Assembly: GCF_026041215.1 (NCBI RefSeq)
Contig: NZ_JAPEIQ010000043.1
Span: 1-64,000 of the forward strand
Length of the DNA: 64,000 bases
Direction of reading: 5' to 3'
Source: Hoyosella sp. YIM 151337
GTDB taxonomy: Bacteria; Actinomycetota; Actinomycetes; Mycobacteriales; Mycobacteriaceae
This document shows positions 7,393 to 16,036 of the stretch, in pieces. The notes beneath the pieces were generated by a model that searched no databases, was not told the DNA's origin, and saw only the letters and a program-made list of their open reading frames with translations. The translations under genes were made by a program, and so were the position numbers. Positions within the stretch are counted from its first letter, which is position 1. Every line of letters starts with the position of its first letter.

Positions 7393-8300
7393 GCGGCATC
7401 GCCGACGGGCGGATCGTCATCGTGACCGGAGCGGGACGGGGAATAGGCCGGGCTCACGCTCGCGCCTTCGCGGCGGAAGGTGCGAGTGTCGTGGTCAACG
7501 ACATCGGCGTCGCAACGGACGGTTCGGACCCTTCGTCCGCTCCAGCGCAGCAGGTTGTTGATGAGATAATGGCCGCGGGCGGCAGTGCGGTCGCCAACAC
7601 CGACGACATCGCAGATTGGGACGGCGCAAGCAGACTCATCCAGGCCGCGGTCGACACCTTCGGCGGTCTCGACGTGCTGGTTAACAACGCCGGCTTCCTG
7701 CGCGACCGTATGCTCGTGAACCTCAGTGAGGAGGAATGGGATGCGGTCATGCGGGTGCACCTCAAAGGGCACTTCGCTCCCATGCGGCATGCGGCTTCAT
7801 ACTGGCGCAACGAAGCTAAAGCCGGGAGTCAGCGTGACGCCCGGATCATCAACACCAGCTCCGGCGCCGGTTTGCTCGGCAGCGTCGGGCAGGGCAACTA
7901 CTCGGCAGCTAAAGCGGGCATAGCGAGCCTGACGCTCGTCGCCGCAGCCGAGTTCGCGCGCTACGGGGTGACGGTCAATGCGATCGCCCCCGCAGCGCGT
8001 ACCCGGATGACAGAGCAGACCTTCGCGGACATGATGGCGAAGCCAGGTGAGGGTTTCGACACGATGGCCCCAGAGAATGTTTCCCCGCTAGTGGTGTGGC
8101 TAGGCAGCAGCGAATCGTCCGACGTTACGGGGCGGGTGTTTGAAGTCGAAGCGGGCAAAGTGTCAGTTGCGCAAGGCTGGCGGCACGGCCCGGCGCGGGA
8201 CAAGGGGGAACGCTGGGCGCCAGCGGAACTCGGGCCCGTCATCAAAGAGTTGCTCTCTGAGGCTGCCGACCCCGAACCCGTGTACGGCACGCACGCATGA
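7389..8300 (+). CDS. SDR family oxidoreductase, Rv3548c-like (17-beta-HSD4-type)
   Basis: A 303-residue SDR of the longer type related to the dehydrogenase domain of peroxisomal multifunctional enzyme 2. It shows TGAGRGIG at the NAD(P) site, an acidic DIG after strand 2, NNAGF, and YSAAK as the catalytic Tyr/Lys. It starts within the stop of the upstream SDR and ends in an ATGA overlap with the flavin reductase, so the three are co-translated. It corresponds in position and size to Rv3548c. A 3-hydroxyacyl-CoA or hydroxysteroid-fragment dehydrogenase role is inferred. Confidence 0.82.
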   Translation: MSGIADGRIVIVTGAGRGIGRAHARAFAAEGASVVVNDIGVATDGSDPSSAPAQQVVDEIMAAGGSAVANTDDIADWDGASRLIQAAVDTFGGLDVLVNNAGFLRDRMLVNLSEEEWDAVMRVHLKGHFAPMRHAASYWRNEAKAGSQRDARIINTSSGAGLLGSVGQGNYSAAKAGIASLTLVAAAEFARYGVTVNAIAPAARTRMTEQTFADMMAKPGEGFDTMAPENVSPLVVWLGSSESSDVTGRVFEVEAGKVSVAQGWRHGPARDKGERWAPAELGPVIKELLSEAADPEPVYGTHA

Positions 8301-9478
8301 ACGACATGTTCGCCCCCGCGCGGATTGGTCCAGTTACGTTGCGTAACCGCGTGATTAAAGCCGCGACATTTGAGGGACGCACCCCAGACGCGCTCGTGAC
8401 AGATGATCTGATCGACTTCCATTGTGCGGTCGCTGCGGGTGGGGTCGGCATGACGACAGTCGCGTACTGTGCGGTGGCGCCCGAAGGGCGAACCCAGCGC
8501 GAGCAGTTGTGGATGCGGCCCGAAGCCCTGCCGGGCCTGCGCCGTCTCACCGATGCGGTGCACCGCGAGGGCGCGGCGATTTCGGCGCAGATAGGGCATG
8601 CGGGTCCTGTCGCGAACGAGAAGTCCACGCGACTGCGGGCAGTTTCTCCGTCGCGGATGTTCAGCCCGCTCAGTATGCGTCCGGTGCGTGCAGCCGGAAT
8701 CGGTGACATCCGCCGGATCATCGGCGCGCACGCCCAGGCGGCGCGTATCGCGGTCGATGCAGGATTCGATGCGGTCGAGATCCACTTCGGTCACAACTAC
8801 TTTGTGAGTTCGTTCCTGAGCCCGCGGCTGAACCGGCGACGCGATGAGTACGGCGGCGGCCTGCCGAACCGGGCGCGACTAGCGCGGGAGATTGCGGAAG
8901 CGGTGCGGATCGCAGTTGGCGACTCCATCGCGGTGCTCGCCAAGCTTAATATGAATGACGGTGTGCCAGGAGGGTTCTGGCTGGATGAAGCGATCCAGGT
9001 CGCGAAATGGCTGGACGTGGACGGTCATCTCGATGCGCTGCAATTGACGGCAGGGAGCTCACTGCTCAACCCGATGTACTTGTTCAAGGGTGATGCCCCA
9101 GTGCGGGAGTTCGCGGCTGCGATGCCGCAGCCTATGCGGCTCGGGATTCGGCTCGGCGGGCGGGCGTTCCTCAAGGCTTACCCATACCGCGATCTTTTCC
9201 TGCTTGACCAGGCCAGACAGGTCAGAGCTGCAGTGCGGATGCCGCTCGTGCTGCTCGGCGGGGTCACAGACCGAGCTTCGATGGACACCGCGATGGCGGA
9301 GGGTTTCGAATTCGTCGCGATCGCGCGGGCACTGTTGCGGGAACCGGATTTGATCAACCGTCTGAAGGAAAACCCGACCGCGCAGTCACTGTGCATTCAC
9401 TGCAACAAGTGCATGCCGACAATCTTCACGCGTACTCGGTGTGTCCTGAACTGTGTCGAACGGGTTGACGAGATTTGA
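8297..9478 (+). CDS. Old yellow enzyme family NADH:flavin oxidoreductase
   Basis: A 393-residue FMN TIM-barrel protein of the OYE/2,4-dienoyl-CoA reductase group. The catalytic region AVEIHFGHNYFVSSFLSP and the SPRLNRRRDEYGG segment are characteristic. The C-terminus carries a CIHCNKC cluster and later cysteines (CVLNC), the pattern of the [4Fe-4S] site of dienoyl-CoA reductases, but the second FAD/NAD domain of the 670-residue forms is absent. It ends the three-gene rightward operon and probably reduces an unsaturated ring-fragment CoA thioester; substrate unknown. Confidence 0.82.
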   Translation: MNDMFAPARIGPVTLRNRVIKAATFEGRTPDALVTDDLIDFHCAVAAGGVGMTTVAYCAVAPEGRTQREQLWMRPEALPGLRRLTDAVHREGAAISAQIGHAGPVANEKSTRLRAVSPSRMFSPLSMRPVRAAGIGDIRRIIGAHAQAARIAVDAGFDAVEIHFGHNYFVSSFLSPRLNRRRDEYGGGLPNRARLAREIAEAVRIAVGDSIAVLAKLNMNDGVPGGFWLDEAIQVAKWLDVDGHLDALQLTAGSSLLNPMYLFKGDAPVREFAAAMPQPMRLGIRLGGRAFLKAYPYRDLFLLDQARQVRAAVRMPLVLLGGVTDRASMDTAMAEGFEFVAIARALLREPDLINRLKENPTAQSLCIHCNKCMPTIFTRTRCVLNCVERVDEI

Positions 9479-9484
9479 CGATCG

Positions 9485-9533
9485 CGCGGCACCATCTCAG
9501 TTACACGGCTGAGATGGGATTTCGGGTGCCGCG
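9485..9533 (+). terminator. Nested hairpin after the OYE gene
   Basis: An inner perfect stem, CCATCTCAG (9492-9500) with CTGAGATGG (9509-9517), lies inside an outer pair CGCGGCACC (9485-9493) and GGTGCCGCG (9525-9533). The two stems overlap by two bases on the left, so they are partly alternative structures. It lies directly after the OYE stop and before the XRE promoter. No T-tract follows. Confidence 0.65.
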
Positions 9534-9563
9534 GTTGCCAGGTCCAGTTACGCATGTCTGACC

Positions 9564-9584
9564 CTATAGCATGCAGTGCTATAG
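9564..9584. promoter_or_regulatory. Palindromic operator over the -10 box of the XRE gene
   Basis: CTATAGC (9564-9570) and GCTATAG (9578-9584) form a perfect inverted repeat with a 7-base spacer. The right arm overlaps TATAGT (9580-9585), a good -10 element ending six bases before ATG 9592. This suggests a leaderless transcript repressed by its own helix-turn-helix product, as in many antitoxin operons. Confidence 0.65.
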
Positions 9585-9591
9585 TTCGCGT

Positions 9592-10110
9592 ATGCCTGTA
9601 CAGTCTGATCTGCTGCGTCAGGTGATGTCTGAGACTGGCACCACCCAGTCCGCGCTGTCACGGGTCAGCGGAGTGAAGCAGCCGAGCATCAGCAAGTTTC
9701 TAGCCGGACGCGTCGAGATGAGCGACAGCATGCTCGACCGGCTGCTTTCCTGTATGGGATATCGCCTTGAGGTTGATCGGCGGGCAACAAGGCCCGAGCT
9801 AGCGCGCTCTGTGGAGCGGTCCTGGCGACTGCACCGCCAACTCGCCACGCACCTGGATCGGCAGACTCTGAATGAGTGGGCGCCGGCGATTCAGCGAAAT
9901 CTGAAACGGCTGATTGAAAACGTTCAGGGGCAGCCACATGAGCGGAACTTACAGGCATGGAGGAAGCTCGTCGACAGCGGAGACGTGCCTGGGCTGCGGC
10001 GGGTAATGACTGGCCTGGATACTGCGTCGATTGAGATGCGTGAGGTGTCCCCGATGGGCGGGCTGCTGTCGCAATCGGAGCGATCCGGAGTGCTTGGCAA
10101 GGCGGGCTGA
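9592..10110 (+). CDS. XRE family helix-turn-helix protein (antitoxin-like)
   Basis: A 172-residue protein with an N-terminal XRE-type HTH (TTQSALSRVSGVKQPSISKF, about residues 16-35) and a helical C-terminal half. ATG 9592 is preferred over 9571 because the -10 box ends six bases upstream, giving a leaderless mRNA. Its stop overlaps the start of the next gene (TGATG), so they form a coupled pair. HTH proteins paired with a nucleotidyltransferase-like protein are usually toxin-antitoxin or defence modules; here this is inference from architecture, autoregulatory operator and coupling. Confidence 0.75.
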   Translation: MPVQSDLLRQVMSETGTTQSALSRVSGVKQPSISKFLAGRVEMSDSMLDRLLSCMGYRLEVDRRATRPELARSVERSWRLHRQLATHLDRQTLNEWAPAIQRNLKRLIENVQGQPHERNLQAWRKLVDSGDVPGLRRVMTGLDTASIEMREVSPMGGLLSQSERSGVLGKAG

Positions 10111-11000
10111 TGCGGCTCGACCAGTTGGAGCACGCGATCCGTGCGGCGTGCCAGATTGTCGGGCAGCCAGCTGTGATCGTGATCGGGTCCCAAGCGATCC
10201 TGGGTACCTATCGCGAGGACCAGCTTCCACCTGAGGCGACGATGTCAACCGAGGTCAACACTCTTCCAGTGACAGACGACAACTCGGAGGGGGCGCAGCT
10301 AGCGGACATGATCGAGGGTGTTGCCGGTGAGTGGTCCCTGTATGAGGAACAGCATGGTTTCAGTATCGATGGTGTCGATGTCACGACTGCGATCCTTCCC
10401 GACGGCTGGCGCGATCGCCTGGTTAAGGTGCAGAATCCGAATACCGCCGCGCCTTCTGGCTCGCCGCAATATATCGGCTGGTGTCTCGACAAGGAGGATC
10501 TCTGTGTCGCGAAGCTTTGCGCATACCGCGAAAAGGACCTCAACTTCGTCCGTGCCTTGCTCCGAGCTCGGCTGGTCGACAGTGAGCTGATAGCGGACCG
10601 CCTCCTCACAGTGCCTGAACAGCGCACATTCGCTGTGGAGCGTGCGCGCGTGGCTGCGAGCGTAGTGCGTCAAGGCGCCACCTACGACAACAGCCCGCGC
10701 TTCTGTGCCTCGAGAACAGCTTTCGTCCGGCTGTCGACTCCGAGTTTTGAAAAGATCTGCACGAGATGTGATTTCACGGTTGCCTCGGAAACCGACAGGC
10801 GCCGCGCGATGTCACGGTTAGAGCCGCCCCGCGCGAGTTCGGTGATGATCTCGAGTTCACGCGGGGTAAGCGCCGTATCTGATCCGGTGACGCGGTTGAG
10901 AAGCCGTGAAGCGACCGGGGCAGCCAGCACTGTTTCGCCGCGCGCAGTAGCCCGAATCGCGCGCGCAAGCTCGGCGGGATGCGCGTCTTTGAGCAAGTAG
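10110..11000 (+). CDS. Nucleotidyltransferase-like protein (DUF6036 type) with an aberrant antisense C-terminus
   Basis: The first ~190 codons (10110-10680) look like a nucleotidyltransferase-fold protein: the VIVIGSQAILG core followed by an S-T-E-V-N strand where the family usually has an acidic pair, then PDGWRDRLV and ED-CVAKL segments. From 10682 to the stop at 11000 the frame reads antisense through the response regulator gene and the peptide becomes low in recognisable structure. The natural end was probably lost by a rearrangement close to 10680. It is coupled to the XRE gene and may be the toxin half of a decayed pair. The family call is moderate; the antisense extension is seen directly. 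Confidence 0.6.
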   Translation: MRLDQLEHAIRAACQIVGQPAVIVIGSQAILGTYREDQLPPEATMSTEVNTLPVTDDNSEGAQLADMIEGVAGEWSLYEEQHGFSIDGVDVTTAILPDGWRDRLVKVQNPNTAAPSGSPQYIGWCLDKEDLCVAKLCAYREKDLNFVRALLRARLVDSELIADRLLTVPEQRTFAVERARVAASVVRQGATYDNSPRFCASRTAFVRLSTPSFEKICTRCDFTVASETDRRRAMSRLEPPRASSVMISSSRGVSAVSDPVTRLRSREATGAASTVSPRAVARIARASSAGCASLSK

Positions 11001-11302
11001 CCAGTTGCGCCTGCATCGACCGCGCGGACAATGTTCGCGTCGTCTTCATACGTGGTGAGCACGAGCACTCGCGGTGCGTTCGGCAGCCGCCGAATCAGCT
11101 GTGTCGCCCTCGCCCCGTCGGTTCCGTCACCGAGATTGAGATCCATGAGAATCACGTCAGGTCTGGTTGACTGAATAATGGTCAGTGCCTCTGCGGCGGT
11201 AGCCGCTTCACCACAGATTTCGATGTCTCCGTTGGGATGGAGAACGGCAGCGAGCCCGGCTCGCACAACGGGGTGGTCGTCGACCAGCACAACACGGATC
11301 AT
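10682..11302 (-). CDS. NarL/FixJ family response regulator
   Basis: 206 residues: receiver domain with the acidic pocket Asp8/Asp9, phosphoacceptor Asp54 (LMDLN), Thr in LTTYED and Lys in LLKDA, followed by a LuxR-type HTH (LTPRELEIITELARGGSNRDIARRLSVS region). It overlaps the upstream histidine kinase by ATGA. The pair faces a FtsX-type ABC transporter operon across 139 bp, the common arrangement in which the system induces an exporter in response to envelope stress or antimicrobial peptides. Confidence 0.92.
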   Translation of the reverse strand: MIRVVLVDDHPVVRAGLAAVLHPNGDIEICGEAATAAEALTIIQSTRPDVILMDLNLGDGTDGARATQLIRRLPNAPRVLVLTTYEDDANIVRAVDAGATGYLLKDAHPAELARAIRATARGETVLAAPVASRLLNRVTGSDTALTPRELEIITELARGGSNRDIARRLSVSEATVKSHLVQIFSKLGVDSRTKAVLEAQKRGLLS

Positions 11303-12423
11303 GGCGCCTCGATCGGGATGCGGGCTGTGACGGTCGAACCAGCGCCCGACTCGGATGTGACAGTGAGCGTGCCGCCCTGTTCTTCGATCCGCGAGGTGAG
11401 GCCAGCGAGCCCGTACCCGCTGCCGTCAGGGCGAGGAACCTTCGTCGAGGCAGCGTCGAATCCACACCCGTCGTCGCTGATGCTGACCTCCGCGCACGTG
11501 TCGGTAACCGCTAGGCGGATGAGCACATGGGATGCGCTGGCATGCCGAACCGCATTTGCCAGCGCTTCTTGGGTCACACGGAGCAACGCAACTTTGTGCG
11601 GAACAGGGAGTGGCCGATTCCACTCCTGCTGCTCAACGGTCACCGGCAGCCCCAGCTGCCGGGTGCGTTCTGCCGCGGACAGGATCGCTTCGGGAAGCGT
11701 AGCGCCGTCAGTCGTGGCGAAACCGCGGATGAAGCCCCGGGTTTGTGCCAGCGCGTCCTGAGCGGTGTCGAGAGCGACGTCCAACTGCCTCCGGTGCGGG
11801 TGAGTCTCGGGCGTATGGGTGAGCGCGGATCGGAGCAACATAGTGATCGACGTGAGGCTTTGCGCCACCGTATCGTGCAGTTCCCGGCCCAGCCTTTCCC
11901 GCTCATAAAGCTGCCCCGCTTCATGTTCGCGCGCTGACAGTTCTTTCTGAACCCGTATAAGTTGTTCGGACTGACGACGGATCTGGTGGTAGACCTCGGT
12001 GATCGCCACCGCGGTCGCGATACCAATAACCGGCCCGAGCACGGCCGCTGCCTGCAACTGGTCGTGGTGCCACGCGAACGATGCCACTGATCCAGCGGCA
12101 ATTGTGAGCACCAGTGGCAGCGCCGCCTTCCACGGCAGCACATGCCAGGTGAGAACAGTAAGTAAAAAAGCCAGCCACACGAATGCGGGGCTTAGTGCGA
12201 TCAACGTGGCCCAGCCGAGGAGCAACACCACCAGCCAGAGCCTGGTTTGGGTGTCGTTGCGCTCGTCGAGCCGCAGCGAGACCAGATACCACCCTCCGAA
12301 AACGACAGCCGCGGCCACGGTGGCCGCATCGCCGATCGACTGCACGATCCCTACAGTCAGCAGCACAGCGAAAAGAATGCCCCCAGCGAGGCGTGCTGTC
12401 CGATCGGAAAGAGTTCGCGGCAT
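11299..12423 (-). CDS. Sensor histidine kinase, HisKA_3 (DesK/NarX) type
   Basis: 374 residues from ATG 12423, chosen because further upstream the frame runs into the divergent promoter. The N-terminal ~140 residues contain four to five hydrophobic segments with short loops, so the sensor is membrane-embedded. A dimerisation/phosphoacceptor helix ERLGRELHDTVAQSL (His183) is followed by an HATPase_c domain with N-box LANAVRHA and G-box DDGCGFD and GYGLAGL. Translationally coupled to the response regulator. Signal unknown; likely membrane perturbation. Confidence 0.9.
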   Translation of the reverse strand: MPRTLSDRTARLAGGILFAVLLTVGIVQSIGDAATVAAAVVFGGWYLVSLRLDERNDTQTRLWLVVLLLGWATLIALSPAFVWLAFLLTVLTWHVLPWKAALPLVLTIAAGSVASFAWHHDQLQAAAVLGPVIGIATAVAITEVYHQIRRQSEQLIRVQKELSAREHEAGQLYERERLGRELHDTVAQSLTSITMLLRSALTHTPETHPHRRQLDVALDTAQDALAQTRGFIRGFATTDGATLPEAILSAAERTRQLGLPVTVEQQEWNRPLPVPHKVALLRVTQEALANAVRHASASHVLIRLAVTDTCAEVSISDDGCGFDAASTKVPRPDGSGYGLAGLTSRIEEQGGTLTVTSESGAGSTVTARIPIEAP

Positions 12424-12562
12424 TCCACGATTATTGCTGCCGGGCGAAGCCCGGTCCCTCCAACTTTCGATGGAGAAAGATCTCACCGTTTGCGCGAAGC
12501 CGCACGTACCTCTCCTTAGCGAATCTGTCAGCAACAGTTTCGGACCACGAAAAGGAAGCACG

Positions 12563-13612
12563 ATGAAGAGTTCGCTGGCGTTCATCGGCCTGCGGGATAT
12601 CGCATTTGCCCGCGGCCGGTTCACGCTCATCACAACGGTGATCGCGATGATGGCTTTGATGGTTGTAGCGTTGTCTGCGCTCACCAATGGCCTTGCTGGG
12701 CAATCAGTGTCCGGAGTGGAACGGCTTCCGGGGGCGGCCCTCGTGGTGCAGCAGGCTCCCGATGGGGACGCCACAACACTCGCGCAGAGCAAGGTCGATG
12801 AGGGTGTCGCGGCTGGGTTGGATACCCCGGTGCTGTCCGCGCTCGGCGTGACGTCGGTGCAGCTCGCTCACGGGGACACGATGGTGGCAGCGACAGTATT
12901 CGGCGCTGAACCCGATCTGTTCCCCGCGGCCGATACGGGCGCACTGCCAGCTGACGGTGACGTTCTTCTCCCGGCGGCGGCTGCGGAGGAACTCGGCGCT
13001 GAAGCAGGGGACACCGTGATGATTGGCGACCACTCGCTGCGCGTGCGGGGAATCGGTCAGGCAGGGTTCTTCGCTCACACCCCGGTCGTTTACACAACGC
13101 TTGAAACCTGGCGTTCCCTCAATAGTGGCGACGACCTGAGCGCCATCATCACCACGGACGTTCCGGCGGCGGCACCGGCGGGAACAACTGTGGTTCCGAT
13201 GGCAGACTCGGTAACACTTGTTCCAGGCTTCTCGGCGGAAAACGGCTCGCTGCGCGCCATGCAGGCGATGCTTCTCGTTATCTCCGCACTTGTCGTGGGT
13301 GCATTCTTCGCGGTGTGGACCGCGCAGCGGCAACGCGATCTCGCAGTGGTGCGCGCGATGGGGGGCACACGAGCGTACCTGCTCCGTGACGGCCTGATAC
13401 AGGCGCTCATCGTGCTCGCTGCTGGGCAGATGGTTGGTGCAGCACTCGGCATCGCCCTGGCAGCCGCTGCATCTGCCGTGGTCCCGATCGAGCTGTCCTT
13501 CGCCGCTGTAGTTGCTCCCGTCGCGGGCATGACGATCCTCGGCCTCGTTGGCGCAGCGTTCGCGATCCGGAAAGTGACCACCGTTGACCCCCTCGTCGCG
13601 CTTCAGCGCTGA
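12563..13612 (+). CDS. ABC transporter permease, FtsX/DevC type
   Basis: 349 residues starting at ATG 12563 behind AAAGGAAG. One N-terminal transmembrane helix (about 20-42), a large extracytoplasmic domain and three C-terminal helices, the MacB/FtsX fold. The start is unusual only in that the open frame extends back across the histidine kinase region. The ATPase gene follows 22 bases downstream. Such two-gene modules export or extract substrates from the membrane, including antimicrobial peptides; regulation by the adjacent two-component system is inferred from the divergent layout. Confidence 0.85.
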   Translation: MKSSLAFIGLRDIAFARGRFTLITTVIAMMALMVVALSALTNGLAGQSVSGVERLPGAALVVQQAPDGDATTLAQSKVDEGVAAGLDTPVLSALGVTSVQLAHGDTMVAATVFGAEPDLFPAADTGALPADGDVLLPAAAAEELGAEAGDTVMIGDHSLRVRGIGQAGFFAHTPVVYTTLETWRSLNSGDDLSAIITTDVPAAAPAGTTVVPMADSVTLVPGFSAENGSLRAMQAMLLVISALVVGAFFAVWTAQRQRDLAVVRAMGGTRAYLLRDGLIQALIVLAAGQMVGAALGIALAAAASAVVPIELSFAAVVAPVAGMTILGLVGAAFAIRKVTTVDPLVALQR

Positions 13613-13634
13613 CCAGAATGAAGGAAGTACTGCC

Positions 13635-14321
13635 ATGAGCCTCGCTCTCCAAAATGTCACTCTGACCTATCCGGACGGGGACGGTCGCCTCACAGCTCTC
13701 GACAACGTGTGCCTCGACGTGCCACCAGGGGCGCTAGTGGCGGTCACCGGGCCATCCGGTTCCGGCAAGTCAAGCTTGCTGGCCGTCGCAGGCACGCTCG
13801 TTACACCAGATGAGGGGGATGTCGTGATAGCGGGCGCGAGCACGCGTTCGTTAAGTCAGAAGCAGCGCGCGAAGATGCGCCGTAACGAGATCGGGTTCGT
13901 CTTTCAACAGGACAACCTCCTGCCCGCCTTGACCGCACTAGATCAGCTCCTGCTGTCTGCTGACATGCGCGGCATGCGCGTGCGGGCGTTCCGTGACAAG
14001 GCCATTCGGCTGCTTGAAGAGGTCGGACTCGCTCACGCGGCACACCGTCGGCCTCACGAAATGTCCGGTGGAATGCGCCAGCGCGTCAATATCGCTCGCG
14101 CGCTCATGGCGGATCCCTCGCTGCTGCTCATCGATGAACCAACTGCATCGCTTGACTCCGAACGCGGCAAGGAGATCGTCGCCATGATCTGCGAGCTCGT
14201 GCGCACCCGCAAGCTCGCCGCAGTCCTCGTCAGCCACGACCTCAGCACGCTCACGGACGCGGACCGGATTGTGCAAATGAGGGACGGAAGGCTGAGTCGC
14301 GTCGGGATCGTAGCGAGCTGA
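13635..14321 (+). CDS. ABC transporter ATP-binding protein (LolD/MacB type)
   Basis: 228 residues with Walker A GPSGSGKSS, Q-loop FVFQQDNLLPALT, signature MSGGMRQR, Walker B LLLIDEPTAS and switch His in SHD. Starts at ATG 13635 after AAGGAAG and pairs with the FtsX-type permease directly upstream. The family powers mechanotransmission-type export without substrate passage through the membrane domain. The last gene of this rightward pair. Confidence 0.92.
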   Translation: MSLALQNVTLTYPDGDGRLTALDNVCLDVPPGALVAVTGPSGSGKSSLLAVAGTLVTPDEGDVVIAGASTRSLSQKQRAKMRRNEIGFVFQQDNLLPALTALDQLLLSADMRGMRVRAFRDKAIRLLEEVGLAHAAHRRPHEMSGGMRQRVNIARALMADPSLLLIDEPTASLDSERGKEIVAMICELVRTRKLAAVLVSHDLSTLTDADRIVQMRDGRLSRVGIVAS

Positions 14322-14378
14322 GGGGTACGTATACGCGATAGCCTGGATAGTGATCTTGATCCCGACTCAGGAGGGCTA

Positions 14379-15569
14379 GTGGCGCTCAGTGAAACCCGCG
14401 TACTGAAGTTTCCCGGTGTTCGGTCATTGCGGCGCCCTGGGCCTCCCGAGTTTGATCTGCGGTTCGCAGTTGAAGGCCCCGAAGACGGTCACCGGGTCCT
14501 TGTCTTCCCTGGCGGTCCAGGGCTCGCGTCGATTCTTCCGTACCACCGGTTGAGGAAACGGTTCGCGGCGGCAGGGTACAGAATCGCCATGATCGAACAT
14601 CGTGGGGTGGGCGCATCGCGCCGATGCGTCGAGGGGAGCGATCTTCCGCTGTCGGCGCTCACTGTGGACGCTGTCATCGACGACGCACTTGCCGTGCTTG
14701 ACGAGCTGGGCTGGGACGAGGTGCTCGTCTATGGGACGTCCTACGGGGGATGGTTGGCGCAGAGGCTCGCGATCGCCGCACCACAGCGGGTTCAGGGAGT
14801 GGTACTCGACTCCACGTTTTCGTCCGCTGATGATCACGAGGAACGCCGGCGGGCTGTGCGTGCCCTCGTAACCGGGGACGGCCCATTAACTGCGGAGGTT
14901 GACGAGCTGGTCCGCAGTGGCCGGGTCTCTGAGCGGCAGATCGTTAACGTCGTGGCCCCCGTGTACGAGTTCGGTGGGGTAGAGCTGGCACGAAAGATGC
15001 TGCAGGCGAGACTTACTGGCCAGCAGTGGGCGTGGAACTTCGTGGCAAGACTGGCCGACAACGAGATCGGGAAGACGCAGCCGTACCTGCTGGAATACGA
15101 CTTGGTCGGCGTGATTATGCATCGCGAAGTGGATAGTTCACAGCCGGATGGTCAGCCATTCGACCCCATTGAGTTGTTCGCGCCGATGGCCGAGAAGTTC
15201 GGCCCGTATCCAGGTGAACCGCAAAACCTGCGGCCCGCACTGGCCGTGCTTGACTGCCCGGTGGGCGTGGTGCACGGTGCACGGGATATGCGGTCACCAC
15301 GCGTGGTCGCGGAGCGGCTCGCATATTCATGTCCAAATGTGACGCTTGTTGTCTTCACGGACACCGGGCATAGCCTTCTGGATTCGAGGCCCCGAGCCGC
15401 TGTGGAGATCACTGACGCAGTGCGGCAGCGAGAGCTCAGCTCGGTCGCAGAACGAACCGCTGAACTCGAACGGCGGAGCCGATTCTCGCTGAGACTGGTC
15501 ATGCCGCGACTGATCTCGTCGTTGCTGACGGTGGAGGGGGTGTTGCACCGGGTTCGCATTCGGCGCTGA
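14379..15569 (+). CDS. Alpha/beta hydrolase (proline iminopeptidase-like)
   Basis: 396 residues starting at a GTG with GGAGGG just upstream. FPGGPG near residue 45 forms the oxyanion region, the nucleophile elbow is GTSYGG, the acid is in GARDMRSP and the histidine in DTGHSLLD. This is the S33-type arrangement of alpha/beta hydrolases. It stands alone behind the ABC transporter with no clear partner, and the substrate cannot be deduced. Confidence 0.8.
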   Translation: MALSETRVLKFPGVRSLRRPGPPEFDLRFAVEGPEDGHRVLVFPGGPGLASILPYHRLRKRFAAAGYRIAMIEHRGVGASRRCVEGSDLPLSALTVDAVIDDALAVLDELGWDEVLVYGTSYGGWLAQRLAIAAPQRVQGVVLDSTFSSADDHEERRRAVRALVTGDGPLTAEVDELVRSGRVSERQIVNVVAPVYEFGGVELARKMLQARLTGQQWAWNFVARLADNEIGKTQPYLLEYDLVGVIMHREVDSSQPDGQPFDPIELFAPMAEKFGPYPGEPQNLRPALAVLDCPVGVVHGARDMRSPRVVAERLAYSCPNVTLVVFTDTGHSLLDSRPRAAVEITDAVRQRELSSVAERTAELERRSRFSLRLVMPRLISSLLTVEGVLHRVRIRR

Positions 15570-15694
15570 CCGTAGCTGTGCCTGTGCGCCCTTCACACGG
15601 CCGTTACAGCAGCGTCACCACCAGAAAAAGTGCGCTTCGTAGCCTGCATTCAGTCTGCAATAGCGACTCTTGTTACTAGTACAGGTGGTGGGGT

Positions 15695-16036
15695 ATGACG
15701 ATCGCGCATTTCAATTCGCTCAGCCCGGAACGGGCGGCAGCGCTGCTCATCTCAGTCGCCCACATACCGCGGTGGGTCAACACGATCGTCGACAAACGCC
15801 CATTCCCGTCCGTGGACCGGTTGCTGGAATTCGCTGAGCGGGCGTCGATGTGCTGGACACAGCAGGAGGTATCGGCGGCGCTGGCGAAACACGCGCAGAT
15901 TACCGAACGGGTCGGTGGCGGCGGCGCATGGACGGAACACGGTGATACAGCCGCCACGCAGCAAACCCCAGCCGCGCAGTCCTACGAGTTGCGCACCCTC
16001 GCGATGCACCGGCTTGAGTGGTTGCTGGGGGATTGA
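15695..16036 (+). pseudogene. OHCU decarboxylase-like remnant (UraD family)
   Basis: 113 codons, against about 160-170 for 2-oxo-4-hydroxy-4-carboxy-5-ureidoimidazoline decarboxylase. The N-terminal half resembles the family (FNSLSPERAAALL, RWVNTIV, RPFPSVDRLL) and the end YELRTLAMHRLEWLL resembles its last helix, but the middle with the FGF and CA-G segments is missing. The HPRIG-type catalytic motif reads HAQIT: only the His remains. No other urate genes are nearby. A good RBS-like sequence precedes ATG 15695, so it may still be translated, but enzymatic activity is unlikely. Confidence 0.6.

Noticed and set aside
7961-8794. 277-codon minus-strand frame across the SDR/OYE junction
   Set aside because: Antisense to two well-supported genes that overlap by ATGA; the peptide lacks any motif.
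15674-15681. TACTAGTA palindrome upstream of the UraD-like remnant as an operator
   Set aside because: Only 8 bp of symmetry without matching flanks, next to a decayed gene; too weak to call.
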